Below are positions 54,255-64,000 of a stretch of DNA of 64,000 bases, in pieces. Source of the stretch: Cyanophora paradoxa (lineage: Eukaryota > Glaucocystophyceae > Cyanophorales > Cyanophoraceae). A program made the translations under genes and the position numbers. Within the stretch, counting starts at the first letter, position 1; each line of letters starts with the position of its first letter. The notes beneath the pieces were generated by a model. It did no database searches and was not told the DNA's origin. It worked only from the letters and a program-made list of their open reading frames with translations. The DNA lies in assembly GCA_004431415.1 (NCBI GenBank), contig QPMI01000416.1, forward strand, positions 806,001-870,000. The letters run 5' to 3'.

Positions 54255-57200
54255 CTAGGGCATGTAGATGTAGACCTGCGCGCGCGGGGCGAGTCAGCGA
54301 GGCGCCTGCGGGAGCGGGGCGGGGCGGGGCGGACCTGTGGGTTGTCCTTGTCGCGCTGGAGGTACTCGCGCTCGATGAGGGACTCGATGCGCTTCTTGAT
54401 GTCGGCCGGCTTGAAGGGGAACTTGAGCTGGTTGTAGATCTCGGAGACGAGCAGCGTGTGGCTCAGCGTCTTCCGCGTCTTCATGATCCGCACGATCGCC
54501 GCGTCGATCTGCGCCACGCGCCCGGCGTCACGCCGAGGGCGGCGCAGGGGCGCATGGCGAGGCGGGCCTGGTACTGGCGGTCCTGGAAGACGCGCTTGTT
54601 GGTCTGCTGGTTCTCCTCCTGCGTCTCCTTCATCTGGATGGAGTTGACCTTGATGCGGTACATCTTAGCCGTGAACTCCGTGTTGAACGAGAAGACGTCG
54701 TCGTCCTTCAGCTCCTTCGTCTGCCTCCCCCGTCAGCGGCAGCCGCGCCACCGGCGGCAGCGCGGAGAGGGGCGCCGGGGCGCACGTTGGGGCTCTTGTT
54801 GAGGAGCTTGACCTTGGACATGGTCATGCCGATCATGTTCCGCTTCAGTTCCTTCTCGTCTGCGGGGCGCGCGTGAGGCAGGGGAAAGGAGGGGAAGGAA
54901 GGGGGCGGGGGCGGACCCATGCCGGTCTGCTCGGAGAGGTCCTTGAGGGAGAGGGTGTCGGTGTCGTTGAAGAGGAGCAGGATGACCGCCTGGTAGAGCG
55001 AGACCTGCAGCTCCCTCCGCCCCTTCGGGTAGTTCGCCTTCAGCATGCAGATCGACCACGCGTAGTGCCACGTCAGCTTCCGCCCGCTGTGCTTCCCCAG
55101 GTAGTACGTCTTGAACATCTCCTGGAACTCGCCAAGCTGCGCCCAGGCAGTCAGCGGCGGGGCGGGCCGGCGGGGCGGCGGGGCGGGCGGGCCTCCTTGG
55201 GGAGTTTGAGGTCCATGGGGGTGACGTTGGGCCAGAAGCCGGTGGTGAGGACCTGCACGTTGAGCTCCACGTCGCCCGCCTTCGCCTGGTTCTTCGCGTG
55301 CTGCGCGCGCCTCGGCGCCGGCCCGGCCGCCTGACGCGAGGCGGGGGCGGACCTGGCGGAAGTTGGTGGTGATGTCCTTGGAGAGGTCGAGGTCGCGCAG
55401 CATGACCTCCAGCTTGTTCGTGAACTGCGACCCGCATTCTGCCCGTCCCCACCCCCCGCCCCCGTCAGCGGCGCCCCCGGCGCGGCGGCGGCGGCGGCGA
55501 AGCGCACCGGTCTTGAGCTTGGAAATCATCGACTTCTCGATGTCCTGGGAGATGCTCTTCTGCATGATGAGCCGGCGCGCCAGGTCCTGCGCCAGCGTTA
55601 GCCCCCCAGGCCCCGTGGCTGGCGAGGGGAGGGCGCGCATTCTTGTAGAAGGCCTCGAAGACGTCGGTGCCGAGGATGTAGCGGAGCAGTTGGACGACCT
55701 TGTCCAGGATCTGGTCCCGCTCCTCCTCCGGGTGGTCCTGCCCGCGCCCCGCCTCAGCGAGGCCACCGGCGGCGGCCGGCAGGCGACGGCCTCGCCTTCT
55801 CGGTGCCCTTCTTCAGCATGTTGTCGCAGAAGGACGCAAGCAGCTCCGCCGTGCTCTTCTTGCCCACGCCCTCCTTGTTCACGAATACGATGAACGCCTG
55901 CCGGCGACGCGGGTCACCGGCCGTGCTTTGGTGCCGGCGGGGGGCTCGCGTGCGGGCTCGCCTCGGAAAGGGCCTTGTGGAACACGGGGTTTGATGCGAA
56001 GCACTTGTTAACGAGGCCGTTGTACTTGTCGTGCATCGCGATGAGCTTCATGATGTACGCTGCGCGCGCGGCGACTCAGGGCGCGCGTGCGTGGGAAGGA
56101 GCGCACGGGCCGCGGCTGCGCACCCTGCGTGTCTTCGCTATTCTGCTGCGACTCGACGAGCGCCAGTCCCTCATCCGAAATGTGCTTCTTGAATATGCGG
56201 GCGATCGGCTGCAGGCCGCTCTGCAGGCGGGAGAAGAGCCGGAACATGCGGGAGAGGTCTACGGCCCATCGCGGTCAGCGCGCAGCTGACGCGCTGGAGG
56301 CGGATCCCAGACCGTCGGTCTTATTGTCCCGGAGGAGGGCCTCGCAGCCGCTGTTCTCCATCTCCAGAAGCTTTTCCTCGGTACGCTCCAGGAGCTGATC
56401 CTCGCACACCTGGCACCGCCGCCTTAGGCACACCGGAAGGGAGGACCTGCCGCCCTGAAATCACCTTCATAAGCTTCGTCTCCGAGCTTTGGTTGAGGTA
56501 GTGGCCGATGCGACCCTTCTCCTCCTCGAGGCATGCCTCCGCCTGAGGGCGAAAGTTTGAGCGCCCTGCGCACAGCAGGACAGGGAGACTACGCTAATTG
56601 CTCACCTTGCGCATGTACTCAGGGCAGCTGCACTCCTCAATCCAGCGGGCGCTCTCGCGGGAGTAGAATTCGGCGGTTTCTTGGAGGAACTGCGCGTCGA
56701 ACCCGGATCACGTCCACCCCATACGAGTCGCAAGGGCGCGGAATGACGCACCGCCTCCTCAAAGTCCGAGGCGTAGGTGGACATGTTGTTCGCGTCCATG
56801 TCCACGAAGATCTGGCAGCGCCGCCCTGTCAGGTGGGCACGAAAGCGCGGCGATATCGAAGCGGCAAACCTGGATGGTATTCTTCATGAGGGTGCGGTCA
56901 ACGCGCTCGCCATCCCGCTCTTTCCGGACCATGCCTAGCAGCACGAGCCGCACATCCTTCTTGACCGCATCGAAGACGGTCTCGTGGAACAAGTGCGTGC
57001 CTGCGAAGTGGTCAGAGTGCACAGGAACGCACAGGTCAAGCAGTCACACCAAGGTCATTCAGGGGCTTGAGTTTCTCACGGGGGATGTGGAAGCGGTCCT
57101 GCGGGTGGGCAGAGTTAAGAAGGGCGCAGATGAAAGCCATACATGCGCGCTGACCAGGTACGCGAAGAACTTGAGGTACCACTTGACCATCACCTTGTGG

Positions 57201-57638
57201 TTATCCCACCGCTTCACGAACTCCTCGAGCAGATAGGAGTCGTGCTTGTCGCGCACAGCTGGAAGAACGCGCTCGACAAGGTATGCGTTCACGGCTTCCT
57301 TGTAGCGATCGTACAGTTCCTGGGAGTTCTTCTTCCCTTCCTCGCCAGGCTTCGCGCAGAGGTTGTAGACGAGCCTGCCAGGAGCAGAGCAAGCGCTCTC
57401 GATCAGACATGCGCGAAATGGCCGGCCGGCGGCGCGGGGTGAGCGTAGAAGGCGATGTTCATCTGACATACGTGTAAAGCGCCATGAACTCGGCAGATGT
57501 CAGCGTAGCGGTGAAACCGCTGTCCACCACTTCCTGCAGCTTGACGATACCGCCATTCTTGATCTTGTTCCAGTCCTCCTCGATGTTGGTGGTCGAAGGC
57601 ATGTTCGTCCCCTTGGCACGCTTCGAGGCGTGACTCAT
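54255..57638 (-). CDS. CUL1: Cullin, CUL1 type (SCF scaffold)
   Basis: Scaffold of SCF ubiquitin ligases. Start [18 protein letters not shown] (ATG 57638), [118 protein letters not shown]-region exons (about 55640-55800), then the cullin-homology domain [77 protein letters not shown], and the neddylation winged helix [20 protein letters not shown] with acceptor Lys in IVRIMKxRK. The C-terminus [16 protein letters not shown] ends at 54257-54255. The N-terminal helices and [22 protein letters not shown] favour CUL1; the winged helix alone looks a little CUL4-like. Confidence 0.88.
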
Positions 57639-58061
57639 TGCCTGCGAATGCGCGCATACATTCGTGAGACGGGGCGATGCATGGCCAACGCCCACAGCGC
57701 GGCGCCCACAGGCGGGACGAGCAATGGAGAGAAATCCAGCGACCGGGCCACTGGATCCGGTACTTCGCGCACTCCGACCTCTAAGGCGTGCCGCGCTCAC
57801 CTCGGGGGCCGTCAAGCCGGACAACCGGCGGGCGAAGGCGGCGGGCTACGGGGACGGAGCGATGCCTGGGTACACTGTCTACTCAGGTTGAGGGATTGAC
57901 GAGCAACTTGCACGCGCGTCATTAGCTCAGCGCGTGCAGCATTGGCACAGCGTTTTGAAACGAACCACCCGCGGGCTCGCCGGAAATCGCACTCGGAGCC
58001 TCTTTGGGTCCACCTGTCAAGCAGCACACTCGCGATTTCGGACCGTCTTCTACCTCTTGCG
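57639..58061. other. Divergent intergenic spacer
   Basis: Between the divergent starts of the cullin gene and the small gene at 58062. An open frame on each strand exists by chance, but neither shows conserved sequence. No element is recognised. Confidence 0.45.
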
Positions 58062-58779
58062 ATGGACCGCACGCAGTCCAGCTCAAAGTAAGTTGGTCCC
58101 GTGAGCGTGGGGTTAGGCGCTAGCTGCTGACGCTTTCGCAGCAGCGGACCTTTGGGAAGCACGGCCTCCAGCACGAGCAGCGTGCGGTAAGCTCAACATG
58201 AGTTTTAGTACAGACGCGCGTGCGTTGACGTCTTGCGGTTTACCTCTCAGCACGCTGCCCCCGTTCGAGAGCACGGCAATGGCGCTGCGATCGACCTCTG
58301 GTCACAGCGACCCCCTTGAGCGCTCGTTCCAGTGCGTATTTTGCGGAGATCTTGCTGGTCTTTATGTGCTTAAAGAGGACCGACACCGCTTTCGCGGATT
58401 CCCTTTTCTGTGCTTTACTCCGGCACCCGCAGCACATGGAAACACGTGAATGCCGGCTATGTCACCACGCCCTCTCAGAAGATGACGGAAACCCAACAGG
58501 CCTACCTTTGGTGCGCCGCACCTGCCGTAACGCGACTGGAAAGGGAAACGAGACTGTCGTTTTTGAGTGAAGGCTAGGATCGGTGGGAGCTGACACTTTT
58601 ACTAATTATGGGGCATGGCTCAGGGATCCCGAAGCGGTGGCCACGTCACCTACAACGAAGGAGCACCGTCGCGTCCGTGGGATTTTCTCCTCGTACCTGA
58701 AAGAGAGCCTCACGAAGGGCGGTACGCGAAGTCAGCCATTGCGCACATGGCACTTGAAGCTGATACCTCTGGCAGTTGA
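58062..58779 (+). CDS. Small Cys-containing protein, unknown (five exons)
   Basis: No single long open frame, but splicing signals assemble one. ATG 58062 MDRTQSSS, then GTAAGT donor (58088) to CTGAC...TTTCGCAG; exon 2 SGPLGSTASSTSSV; GTAAGC donor (58193) to CCTCTCAG; exon 3 TLPPFESTAMALRSTSGHSD and PLERSFQC; GTATTT donor to CACCCGCAG; exon 4 HMETRECRLCHHALSEDDGN and PTGLPL; GTGCGCC donor to GGCTCAG; exon 5 GSRSGGHVTYNEGAPSRPWD, FLLVPEREPHEGRYAKSA, stop 58777-58779. All joins keep frame, giving about 130 residues. The Ser-rich start and ECRLCHH suggest a regulated or metal-binding protein, but I recognise no family. Unlike its neighbours it uses near-canonical donors and lower-GC introns. Confidence 0.55.
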
Positions 58780-59088
58780 CCTCAAGCGGACTGCCCATTA
58801 AGCGGAAACGACCTCGATCCAGAGCGATTCTCCAGAACGATCACCAGTGCTGCAGGTAGCCTAGGCGTATTCCTCCTTTTTTTCTTTTTTCTAGAGCGGA
58901 CAGCTCGACAGGCGCACGCTCTCGGCACGCCGACCCTCGTTTTTCATGCAGTTTTTCTCCCACGTTCGGTTTTTTTCTTGTACTGTACAGCACATGCTGC
59001 TGCGTTCTGCAGGCATTAATTTCTTTTTCTGAGTGCAGTTCGAGTGTGTACGTAGCACCGCCGGGCCGCGTTGTGTCTTCACCCCTTT

Positions 59089-59106
59089 TATACCTTACTA
59101 AGTAAG
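59089..59106 (+). repeat. 18-bp direct repeat, left copy
   Basis: TATACCTTACTAAGTAAG, itself containing the palindrome CTTACTAAGTAAG. An identical copy occurs 109 bp downstream. Confidence 0.85.
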
Positions 59107-59197
59107 AAAAACATTTTGCTCGGATAGGTCCGGCCAGGCAGGGAGGGGGTTGCCCCCCTCCCCACGCGCCGCTGTTTCCAGCGGCTCGGCCGTACCC

Positions 59198-59215
59198 TAT
59201 ACCTTACTAAGTAAG
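59198..59215 (+). repeat. 18-bp direct repeat, right copy
   Basis: TATACCTTACTAAGTAAG. The 91 bases between the copies contain a strong hairpin (GGGAGGGGG...CCCCCCTCCC at about 59140-59162). Confidence 0.85.
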
Positions 59216-59513
59216 TCATCAAACTCAACATCTATGGGCATCGGTGTCCTTCGTTCCACACGTAGAAACCCAGAAACCTCGTGCAATTGCAGCTGCCAAT
59301 CGAAGAAATGGAAGCTGAATATTAAATTATAAAGTGCCAATAACTGCCAGGCTTTGCAAGGTGCTTATCGTTCGCACCCTGGGCCCATCTATAGCAATGC
59401 ACGCCATTGGTGAAATGGCCGCCGATGTGTTTTGGCACAGGCAGATAACACCTACAGAACTGTAATCCTACCTAGACCTGCCCTGAGAAAGCAAAAAGCA
59501 GATGTGCAGCGTC

Positions 59514-60085
59514 TTACAGGACGCGGCCCTCCCGCACCTGCACAGGGCACACAAAGATCAGGAACCGGATCGGCAAGGGCGCGAGGCGCGCAGGGGATGG
59601 CTTTGACCTCGAGCTTGTTGAAGATGGACGACAGGAAGTCCTGCTTGCGCTGCTCGTGGTCCGCAGCCGCCTTGCGGTAGCCGCCAGCGCTCGCCTTGCC
59701 CTTGGCACGCTGCGGGCGGAGGTCAGGAGGTGCCGCGGTCTCGATCACGCGCACAGGGATGCTATTGCATGCTAGCTGCTGTGCTCGCGCCCAGTCACGG
59801 GGAGGGCCGTGCCCGGCATTGCGCACCTCCGCCTTGAACGCCTTCGCGTTCATCCGGTTGCGCACGCGCTTCTCCTTCTTCAGGTTACGACGGCAGCCCA
59901 TGGTAGTGCCCTGCAAGAGCGTCAGAGCCCGGCCGTCGCGGCAGCGTGGCTGGGGACATCGGCACCTCCTGCTGGCCGGCGGCGGACTGCAGGCGCTGCT
60001 CGAACGAGACCGGAGTCACCTTGCGGGCGCCCGGGAACAGGGACACCGCCTGGAACGCAGCCGAAGCCTCAAACACGCGCGACAT
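59514..60085 (-). CDS. Small basic protein with plastid-type leader
   Basis: Exons join as MSRVFEASAAFQAVSLFPGA, RKVTPVSFEQRLQSAAGQQE / GTTMGCRRNLKKEKRVRNRM, NAKAFKAE / RAKGKASAGGYRKAAADHEQ, RKQDFLSSIFNKLE / VREGRVL, stop 59516-59514. The joins use GT-AG introns with CTGAC/CTCTGAC branch-like sites and keep frame. The leader has a Phe at position 5, like other plastid leaders in this window. The mature part is short, highly basic and helical (RRNLKKEKRVRNRMNAKAF), as in small ribosome-associated proteins, but I cannot name the family. An internal ATG (MGCRRN, 59901) could be used for a non-targeted form. Confidence 0.65.
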
Positions 60086-60152
60086 GTTTCCTGCAAAGAT
60101 CCACGAACGGGGTACGAGATTCGGCACAAGAGAAAGCTGTACCCCGTGCAAT

Positions 60153-61347
60153 ATGGCCTTCCTTGCCACCGCGCCAGTCTCTGCACCGGTCCTCGCACCG
60201 GTCCTTGCACCGGTCCTCGATCCGGTCGCGCCTTCCGCGCGCCCTGGGCGGACCCCGCGCCCTTCGCTTGAAGGCGCGTTCACCGGACGAGCGCTTCGCA
60301 TTCCCCGTCGTGCGTGCAGCGCTGCTGAGGTCGACGGCTCTCACTTATGCTTTGCAGGATGTTCGTTCGGCGGTCCCTCGTTCGCGCAGCCTCGCGCGCA
60401 GCTGTCGCCTTTCGAATTCCCGCGGGCGGGCCCGTCCGTCTCGTGGCGTCCCGAAATCGCGCCGCTTCTCGCGGAGGAGATGCGCGAGCTGCTCTCGGGG
60501 CGCCTGGCCGCCGTTGCTCGGCCCGCGCTGCTCTCGTCCCGCGCCTTGCGGGCGGTTGGCGACGCCGTCAGAAGCTATGGTGCGGACGCGTACGGGGCGG
60601 TGCGGCTCGAGGACTACGGAGGGGAGGGTGGCGCGCTCGATGCTTACCTCGAGGCCGTGCGCGGCCCGGGCGGCGAGCTTCTCCACGCCCTCGAAAGCAG
60701 CGGCGTGGACCCCGCTGGCGCGGCGCTGGCGGCCCTCCGCACTGCGTCGCCGCCCCTCGCCCGCGTCGACGTCACCATGCTCCCCGATGGCCGCCGATTC
60801 GGCCCCGCGACCGTCGAAGACCTCTCCGCGGGTTTGTACGCGTCCGCCGTTCGATTCGTGACCCCTAACCGGCGGGCACTACGGCAGGCTTCGGCCCGCG
60901 CTGCGCACCGCCTGTAGACTGCCCCGCGATCGGAACCCTTGTCGCCCAGGCGCGCCGCCAGCCCGGCCCCGCCCCCCCGCGCGCACGAGCCATCCGGCCC
61001 GGTGCAGCTCGAGGCGCTGCTGTGGCTGCGGCACGGGGGACCGGGGGGCGAGGTCGTCCTACACTCTGTGCGATGCGGGGGCCGGCGCGGGGCGGCGCTC
61101 CTCACCGCACTGCGCGGGCCCCACGCGCGCTCCGCCGCCTTCGCGCCCCACGCGGGGGACCTCCTCCTCTTCGACCCCCTCCGCGCCCACGAGGCGCGCC
61201 CGCTCCTTCCCGCGCCGCCCCCCCCAGCGCTCTCACCGACTGCGGCTGGGCGCCGACGGACAGGTGCGGGCGGCGGAGGGCGGGGCGCTGGCGCTGCGCT
61301 TCTTCGTCGGAGTAAGGGCAGACGGCGACTGGGTCGTCTGGGCCTAG
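60153..61347 (+). CDS. Probable 2-oxoglutarate/Fe(II) oxygenase, plastid leader
   Basis: Start MAFLATAPVSAPVLAPVLAP: a leader with Phe at position 3 and three tandem APVL units coded by a 12-bp repeat. Then SWRPEIAPLLAEEMRELLSG, ALRAVGDAVRSYGADAYG, LARVDVTMLPDGRRFGPATV and, after introns, LEALLWLRHGGPGGE, FAPHAGDLLLFDPLRAHE/, VRAAEGGALALRFFVGVRAD and GDWVVWA with the stop 61345-61347. The block 'aGdLLLFdplraHEVRaaegGaLALrFfv' is the distal His plus Arg of prolyl-4-hydroxylase-type double-stranded beta-helix enzymes. Its join uses a GC-AG intron (after CCCACGAG). The HxD half of the iron site is not located, so activity is unproven. Exon borders between 60830 and 61010 are uncertain. Confidence 0.6.
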
Positions 61348-61476
61348 CCCCGCAGAACCCCCCTTGTCCTTGCCGCTGGCGCCCCGGACAGGCCCTGTGT
61401 GTGCAGAGCTGAACTCTGTCTGCTTCAGAGCCGAACTCTAAATCTGTCTGTTTAGCTAGCGTCACGGGTGGCGGGG

Positions 61477-64000
61477 TCACGAGATGATACAGCTGCCGCA
61501 TTGCCGGGAGGGCCCGGCGGTGGGGGCCCCTGGGGCGGCGGTGGAGGGGGGGAGGGAGGCGACAGGCGAGCCGGCGGCGGCGTTGGGGGGCGAGGAGGCG
61601 TCGGAGCGTGGCGAGGCCTCGTCGAGGAGCTTCTGGCGGGGCCCGCGCGCCGCTTCCTCGCGCGCCGCCGCCAGGTCAGCCCGCAGCGCCGCCGTCTCCG
61701 AGTCGTACCGGCGCTGCAGGGCCTCGCGCGCCTGCTCGGACATCGCCAGGCGCGACTGGGCCTGCGAGAGCTGCGAGCGGAGCTCCGTCTTAAGCTCGTC
61801 GAGGCCGGCGCAGGCGACGCGGACGGCCTCCTCCTTCTCCCGCTTCGCCTCCCGGCGCTCCTCGTCCGCCTGCGCCCGCGCCTGCGCCCCGCGGCTCTCA
61901 GCGCGGCCGCCAGCACCGCGGCCGCGGGGGCGGGCGGGGCGGACGGCGGAGAGCTTGGCCTCCCACTCGGCATTGAGCGCCGCCTTCTCCTCCGCAAACC
62001 GCGCCTTGAGCTTCTCGATCTGGGGCGGGGGTGAGGGCCGGGGCCGGCGGCGCGGGGCGGGCGGGGCGGGCCTTGGCGGTCTCGGCGGCGGAGGCGGCCT
62101 GCTTGGAGGCCTTGGAGGGCGGCTCCTCGCGGCGCTTGCCCTTGAAGACGTCGACCTGCGCCTGCAGCTGGATCGCCCGCAGCTGCGCCTCCTCCAGCTG
62201 CTTCCGCAGCTCCTCCGCCCCCGCCGCGCCCGGCGACCCGGGGCCCGCCGCCAGCGCCTGCTCCCGCAGCTGCAACTGCAGGCGGAGTGAGGGGGGCCGG
62301 CCGGGGGCGGGGCGAGGCGGGGGCGGGGCGGGCCTTCTCGCGCTCGAACTCGAAGCGTGCCTCGACGAGGCGGCGCTCGGCCTCGACGAGGCGCTCCTGC
62401 ACACCCTCCAGCCGCCGCTGCAGCTCCCGCTTCTCCCCGTCCGACCGCTCCAGCAGGCCCCGCCAGTCCGCCGCCCCCGCCTCCTGCTGTCGCCGCGCCT
62501 CCGCCAGCGCCTCCCGCGCCGCCGCCTCCTTCCCCGCCGCCTCCGCGAGGCGCCGCTCGACGGCCTCGCGCTCCTCCTTCAGCGCCGCCTTCTCCCGCTC
62601 GAAGGCGATCGTCGCGTCCAGCAGCCGCCGCTCCGCCCCCTCCGCCGCCTCCCGCAGCCGCGTCCGCTCCGCCACCGTCGCCGCCTCGGCCTGCAGGGAG
62701 AGCTGCCCGCCGGGCGGGGTCGGCTCGAGTGGGGGGCGGGGCCCGGGGCGCGGGGGGCCACCTTGAGGGCGGCCTCGGACATCTTCGGCTCCACCCAGTC
62801 CCCGTACGCCACGTACTTGGCGGGGCCCCGCGCCCTGCCCCCCGTCACCGCCCCGCCCCGCGCCCAGGCGGCGGCGGGGCCGGCGGGGCGGGGGGAGGCA
62901 CTGGGCGAGGTAGAGCTCCCGGAGGGCGAGGCGGTCGGCGTCGAACTGGGCGTACGACTCGTAGCTGGCGGCCGCGAGGCGCTGCTCGAGGGCCCCCGAG
63001 AGCTCGGTCAGGAGCCGCTTGCAGAGGCGGATGCTGTCGTCCTCGTTCTGCGAGACGAACACGTCGTACTCCTCCGCGTACCGCGCCTGCCCGCAGCGCG
63101 CCGGCGTCAGCCGCGCGCGCCGGGGCGGAGCCCGGGGCGGCGGGGGTGCGGGCCTTGAGGGTGCCGCGGTGGCGGTCGAGGTCGGCCTCGCCGCCGACGG
63201 CGTGCTGGGCGAAGGCGCGGTTGCCGGCCTGCTTCCCCTGCACGTGCGCGGCGTGCAGCTCGGGGGGGTCGACGGGGAGGCGGCCCCCGACGGCGGCCTC
63301 CATGGCGGCGCGGTAGGCCTTGACGGCGGCGCCGACGGCCCCCTGGCACTCGATCTCGACGACGGCCTCCCAGGCGCCCTGGATGGAGGGCGTCGCCCCC
63401 CGGTTGATCGCCTCCACGTACGCCCGCACCAGCGCCGCCAGCACTGCCCGCCCCGCCTCAGCCCCCCGCCCCCGGGGCAGGGGCGGGGGGTGCGCGCTGG
63501 GCCCGGAGAGGAGGCGCCCGTGGACGGCCTTGGGGCGGACGGAGGCGAAGACCTTGGCCTTGAGGGCCTCCATCCCCTGCCGGAACTCCGGCCGCAGCTT
63601 CTCGTACGGCAGCGAGTCCATCCGCTGCAGCGCGTCCTCCTGCTCCAGCGGCCGCACCAGCGCCACGCTGCCCCGAGCGCTGAGCAGGCGCCCCGCAGAG
63701 CGGCGGGGCACGAGGGAGGGCACCAGTCGCGCTCGCGGAAGAACGAGGTGAGCATCGTTCGGATCTGGTTCTTCGTGATGAGCCGCTCGCTGAAGCCTGC
63801 GCCCCCGCCCTCAGCGCCGCCCCGGCGGGATCCTGCCGTACGGGAGGGCCCGCGGACCGCTCTGGTGCTTCAGGGAGTTCTCGAGGTACTCCTTGCTGCG
63901 CGGGCGGGTGGCGTCGCGGGGAGGAGGGGTGGGTGCAGTGGCGGGGCGGGCCGGGGCACCTTGTGATGGGCCGGCCCTCGTGCTTGAGCTCGAGGCCGAA
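61477..64000 (-). CDS. Guanylate-binding-protein-like GTPase, C-terminal half, CaaX end (5' part outside window)
   Basis: Dynamin-superfamily GBP. The GTPase domain lies beyond 64000. Visible: SKEYLENSLKHQSG / GFSERLITKNQIRTMLTSFF, RERDWCPSLVPRR-type segment, LEQEDALQRMDSLPYEKLRP, EFRQGMEALKAKVFASVRPK, LVRAYVEAINRGATPSIQGA, WEAVVEIECQGAV, EEYDVFVSQNEDDSIRLCKR and LLTELSGALEQRLAAASYES. These match the order 'KNxIRxxIxxFFxxRdC..LVRP', 'LRpeFrxxmxxLxxxvf', 'YvxaINxGxxPxIxxaWexv' of GBPs. A very long charged coiled coil follows (TRLREAAEGAERRLLDATIA, FEREKAALKEEREAVERRL and so on). The protein ends QCGSCIIS, with a CaaX prenylation box like vertebrate GBP1/2/5, stop 61479-61477. Membrane association by a lipid anchor is inferred. 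Introns are GC-rich and short. Confidence 0.83.

Larger units (their letters stand above)
58780..59513. other. AT-richer intergenic spacer
   Basis: Contains T-rich runs (CTTTTTTTCTTTTTTC near 58876), an 18-bp direct repeat around a 91-bp segment (separate entries) and no recognisable exon. Confidence 0.5.

Overview
The window is nuclear DNA from a GC-rich, intron-dense unicellular photosynthetic eukaryote. Genes lie on both strands, are closely packed, and are cut by many short introns made of C/G-rich filler with a CTGAC/CTGAG-like branch site close to an AG acceptor. Many of these introns appear to start with GC rather than GT. Five predicted proteins begin with a short Ala-rich leader that has a lone aromatic residue near the start (MAPPAF, MATF, MAYV, MAFL, MSRVF). 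That matches the single-Phe rule of glaucophyte (Cyanophora-type) plastid transit peptides, so a glaucophyte is my best guess. Another GC-rich alga, such as a haptophyte, is not excluded. All exon joins below were made by eye from reading frame and family similarity.

Layout. 0-6 kb: 5'-partial view of a plastid-type M48 metallopeptidase (-), a four-TM membrane protein (+), and a fusion of a D-Ala-D-Ala-ligase-like ATP-grasp enzyme with a SET-like tail (+). 6.8-11.3 kb: long-chain acyl-CoA synthetase (-). 11.3-12.2 kb: AT-rich spacer with a tRNA-derived SINE flanked by a 14-bp target-site duplication. 12.2-25.3 kb: a rearranged duplicated block. It holds a full-length DEAD-box helicase (+), a DUF1772 membrane protein (-), a decayed PP6 phosphatase copy (-), two broken helicase fragments (+), an inverted 2.6-kb second copy of the helicase 3' half with its downstream flank, and an intact PP6 gene (-).

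25.6-44.9 kb: a RING finger-TOC/AIG1-type GTPase fusion (+), a very large multi-PHD/HARE-HTH chromatin protein (-), a SirB1/TPR protein (+), an Abitram homologue (+), a SETD3/Rubisco-LSMT-type methyltransferase (-), an F-box/LRR protein (+) and a coiled-coil protein (-). 44.9-64 kb: an armadillo-repeat protein (+), a DDT/WHIM chromatin-remodeller subunit (+), a plastid thioredoxin (-), a CUL1-type cullin (-), a small Cys-containing protein (+), a small basic leader-bearing protein (-), a probable 2-oxoglutarate/Fe(II) oxygenase (+) and the C-terminal half of a guanylate-binding-protein-like GTPase ending in a CaaX box (-).

The genes do not form an operon or a single pathway. Loose themes are chromatin (multi-PHD, DDT/WHIM, SET proteins), ubiquitin (CUL1 and an F-box protein, both SCF parts, plus a RING protein) and plastid-targeted enzymes. 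The strongest unusual signals are the high share of GC-AG introns, the helicase/PP6 rearrangement, the SINE, and three fused or repeated protein architectures.
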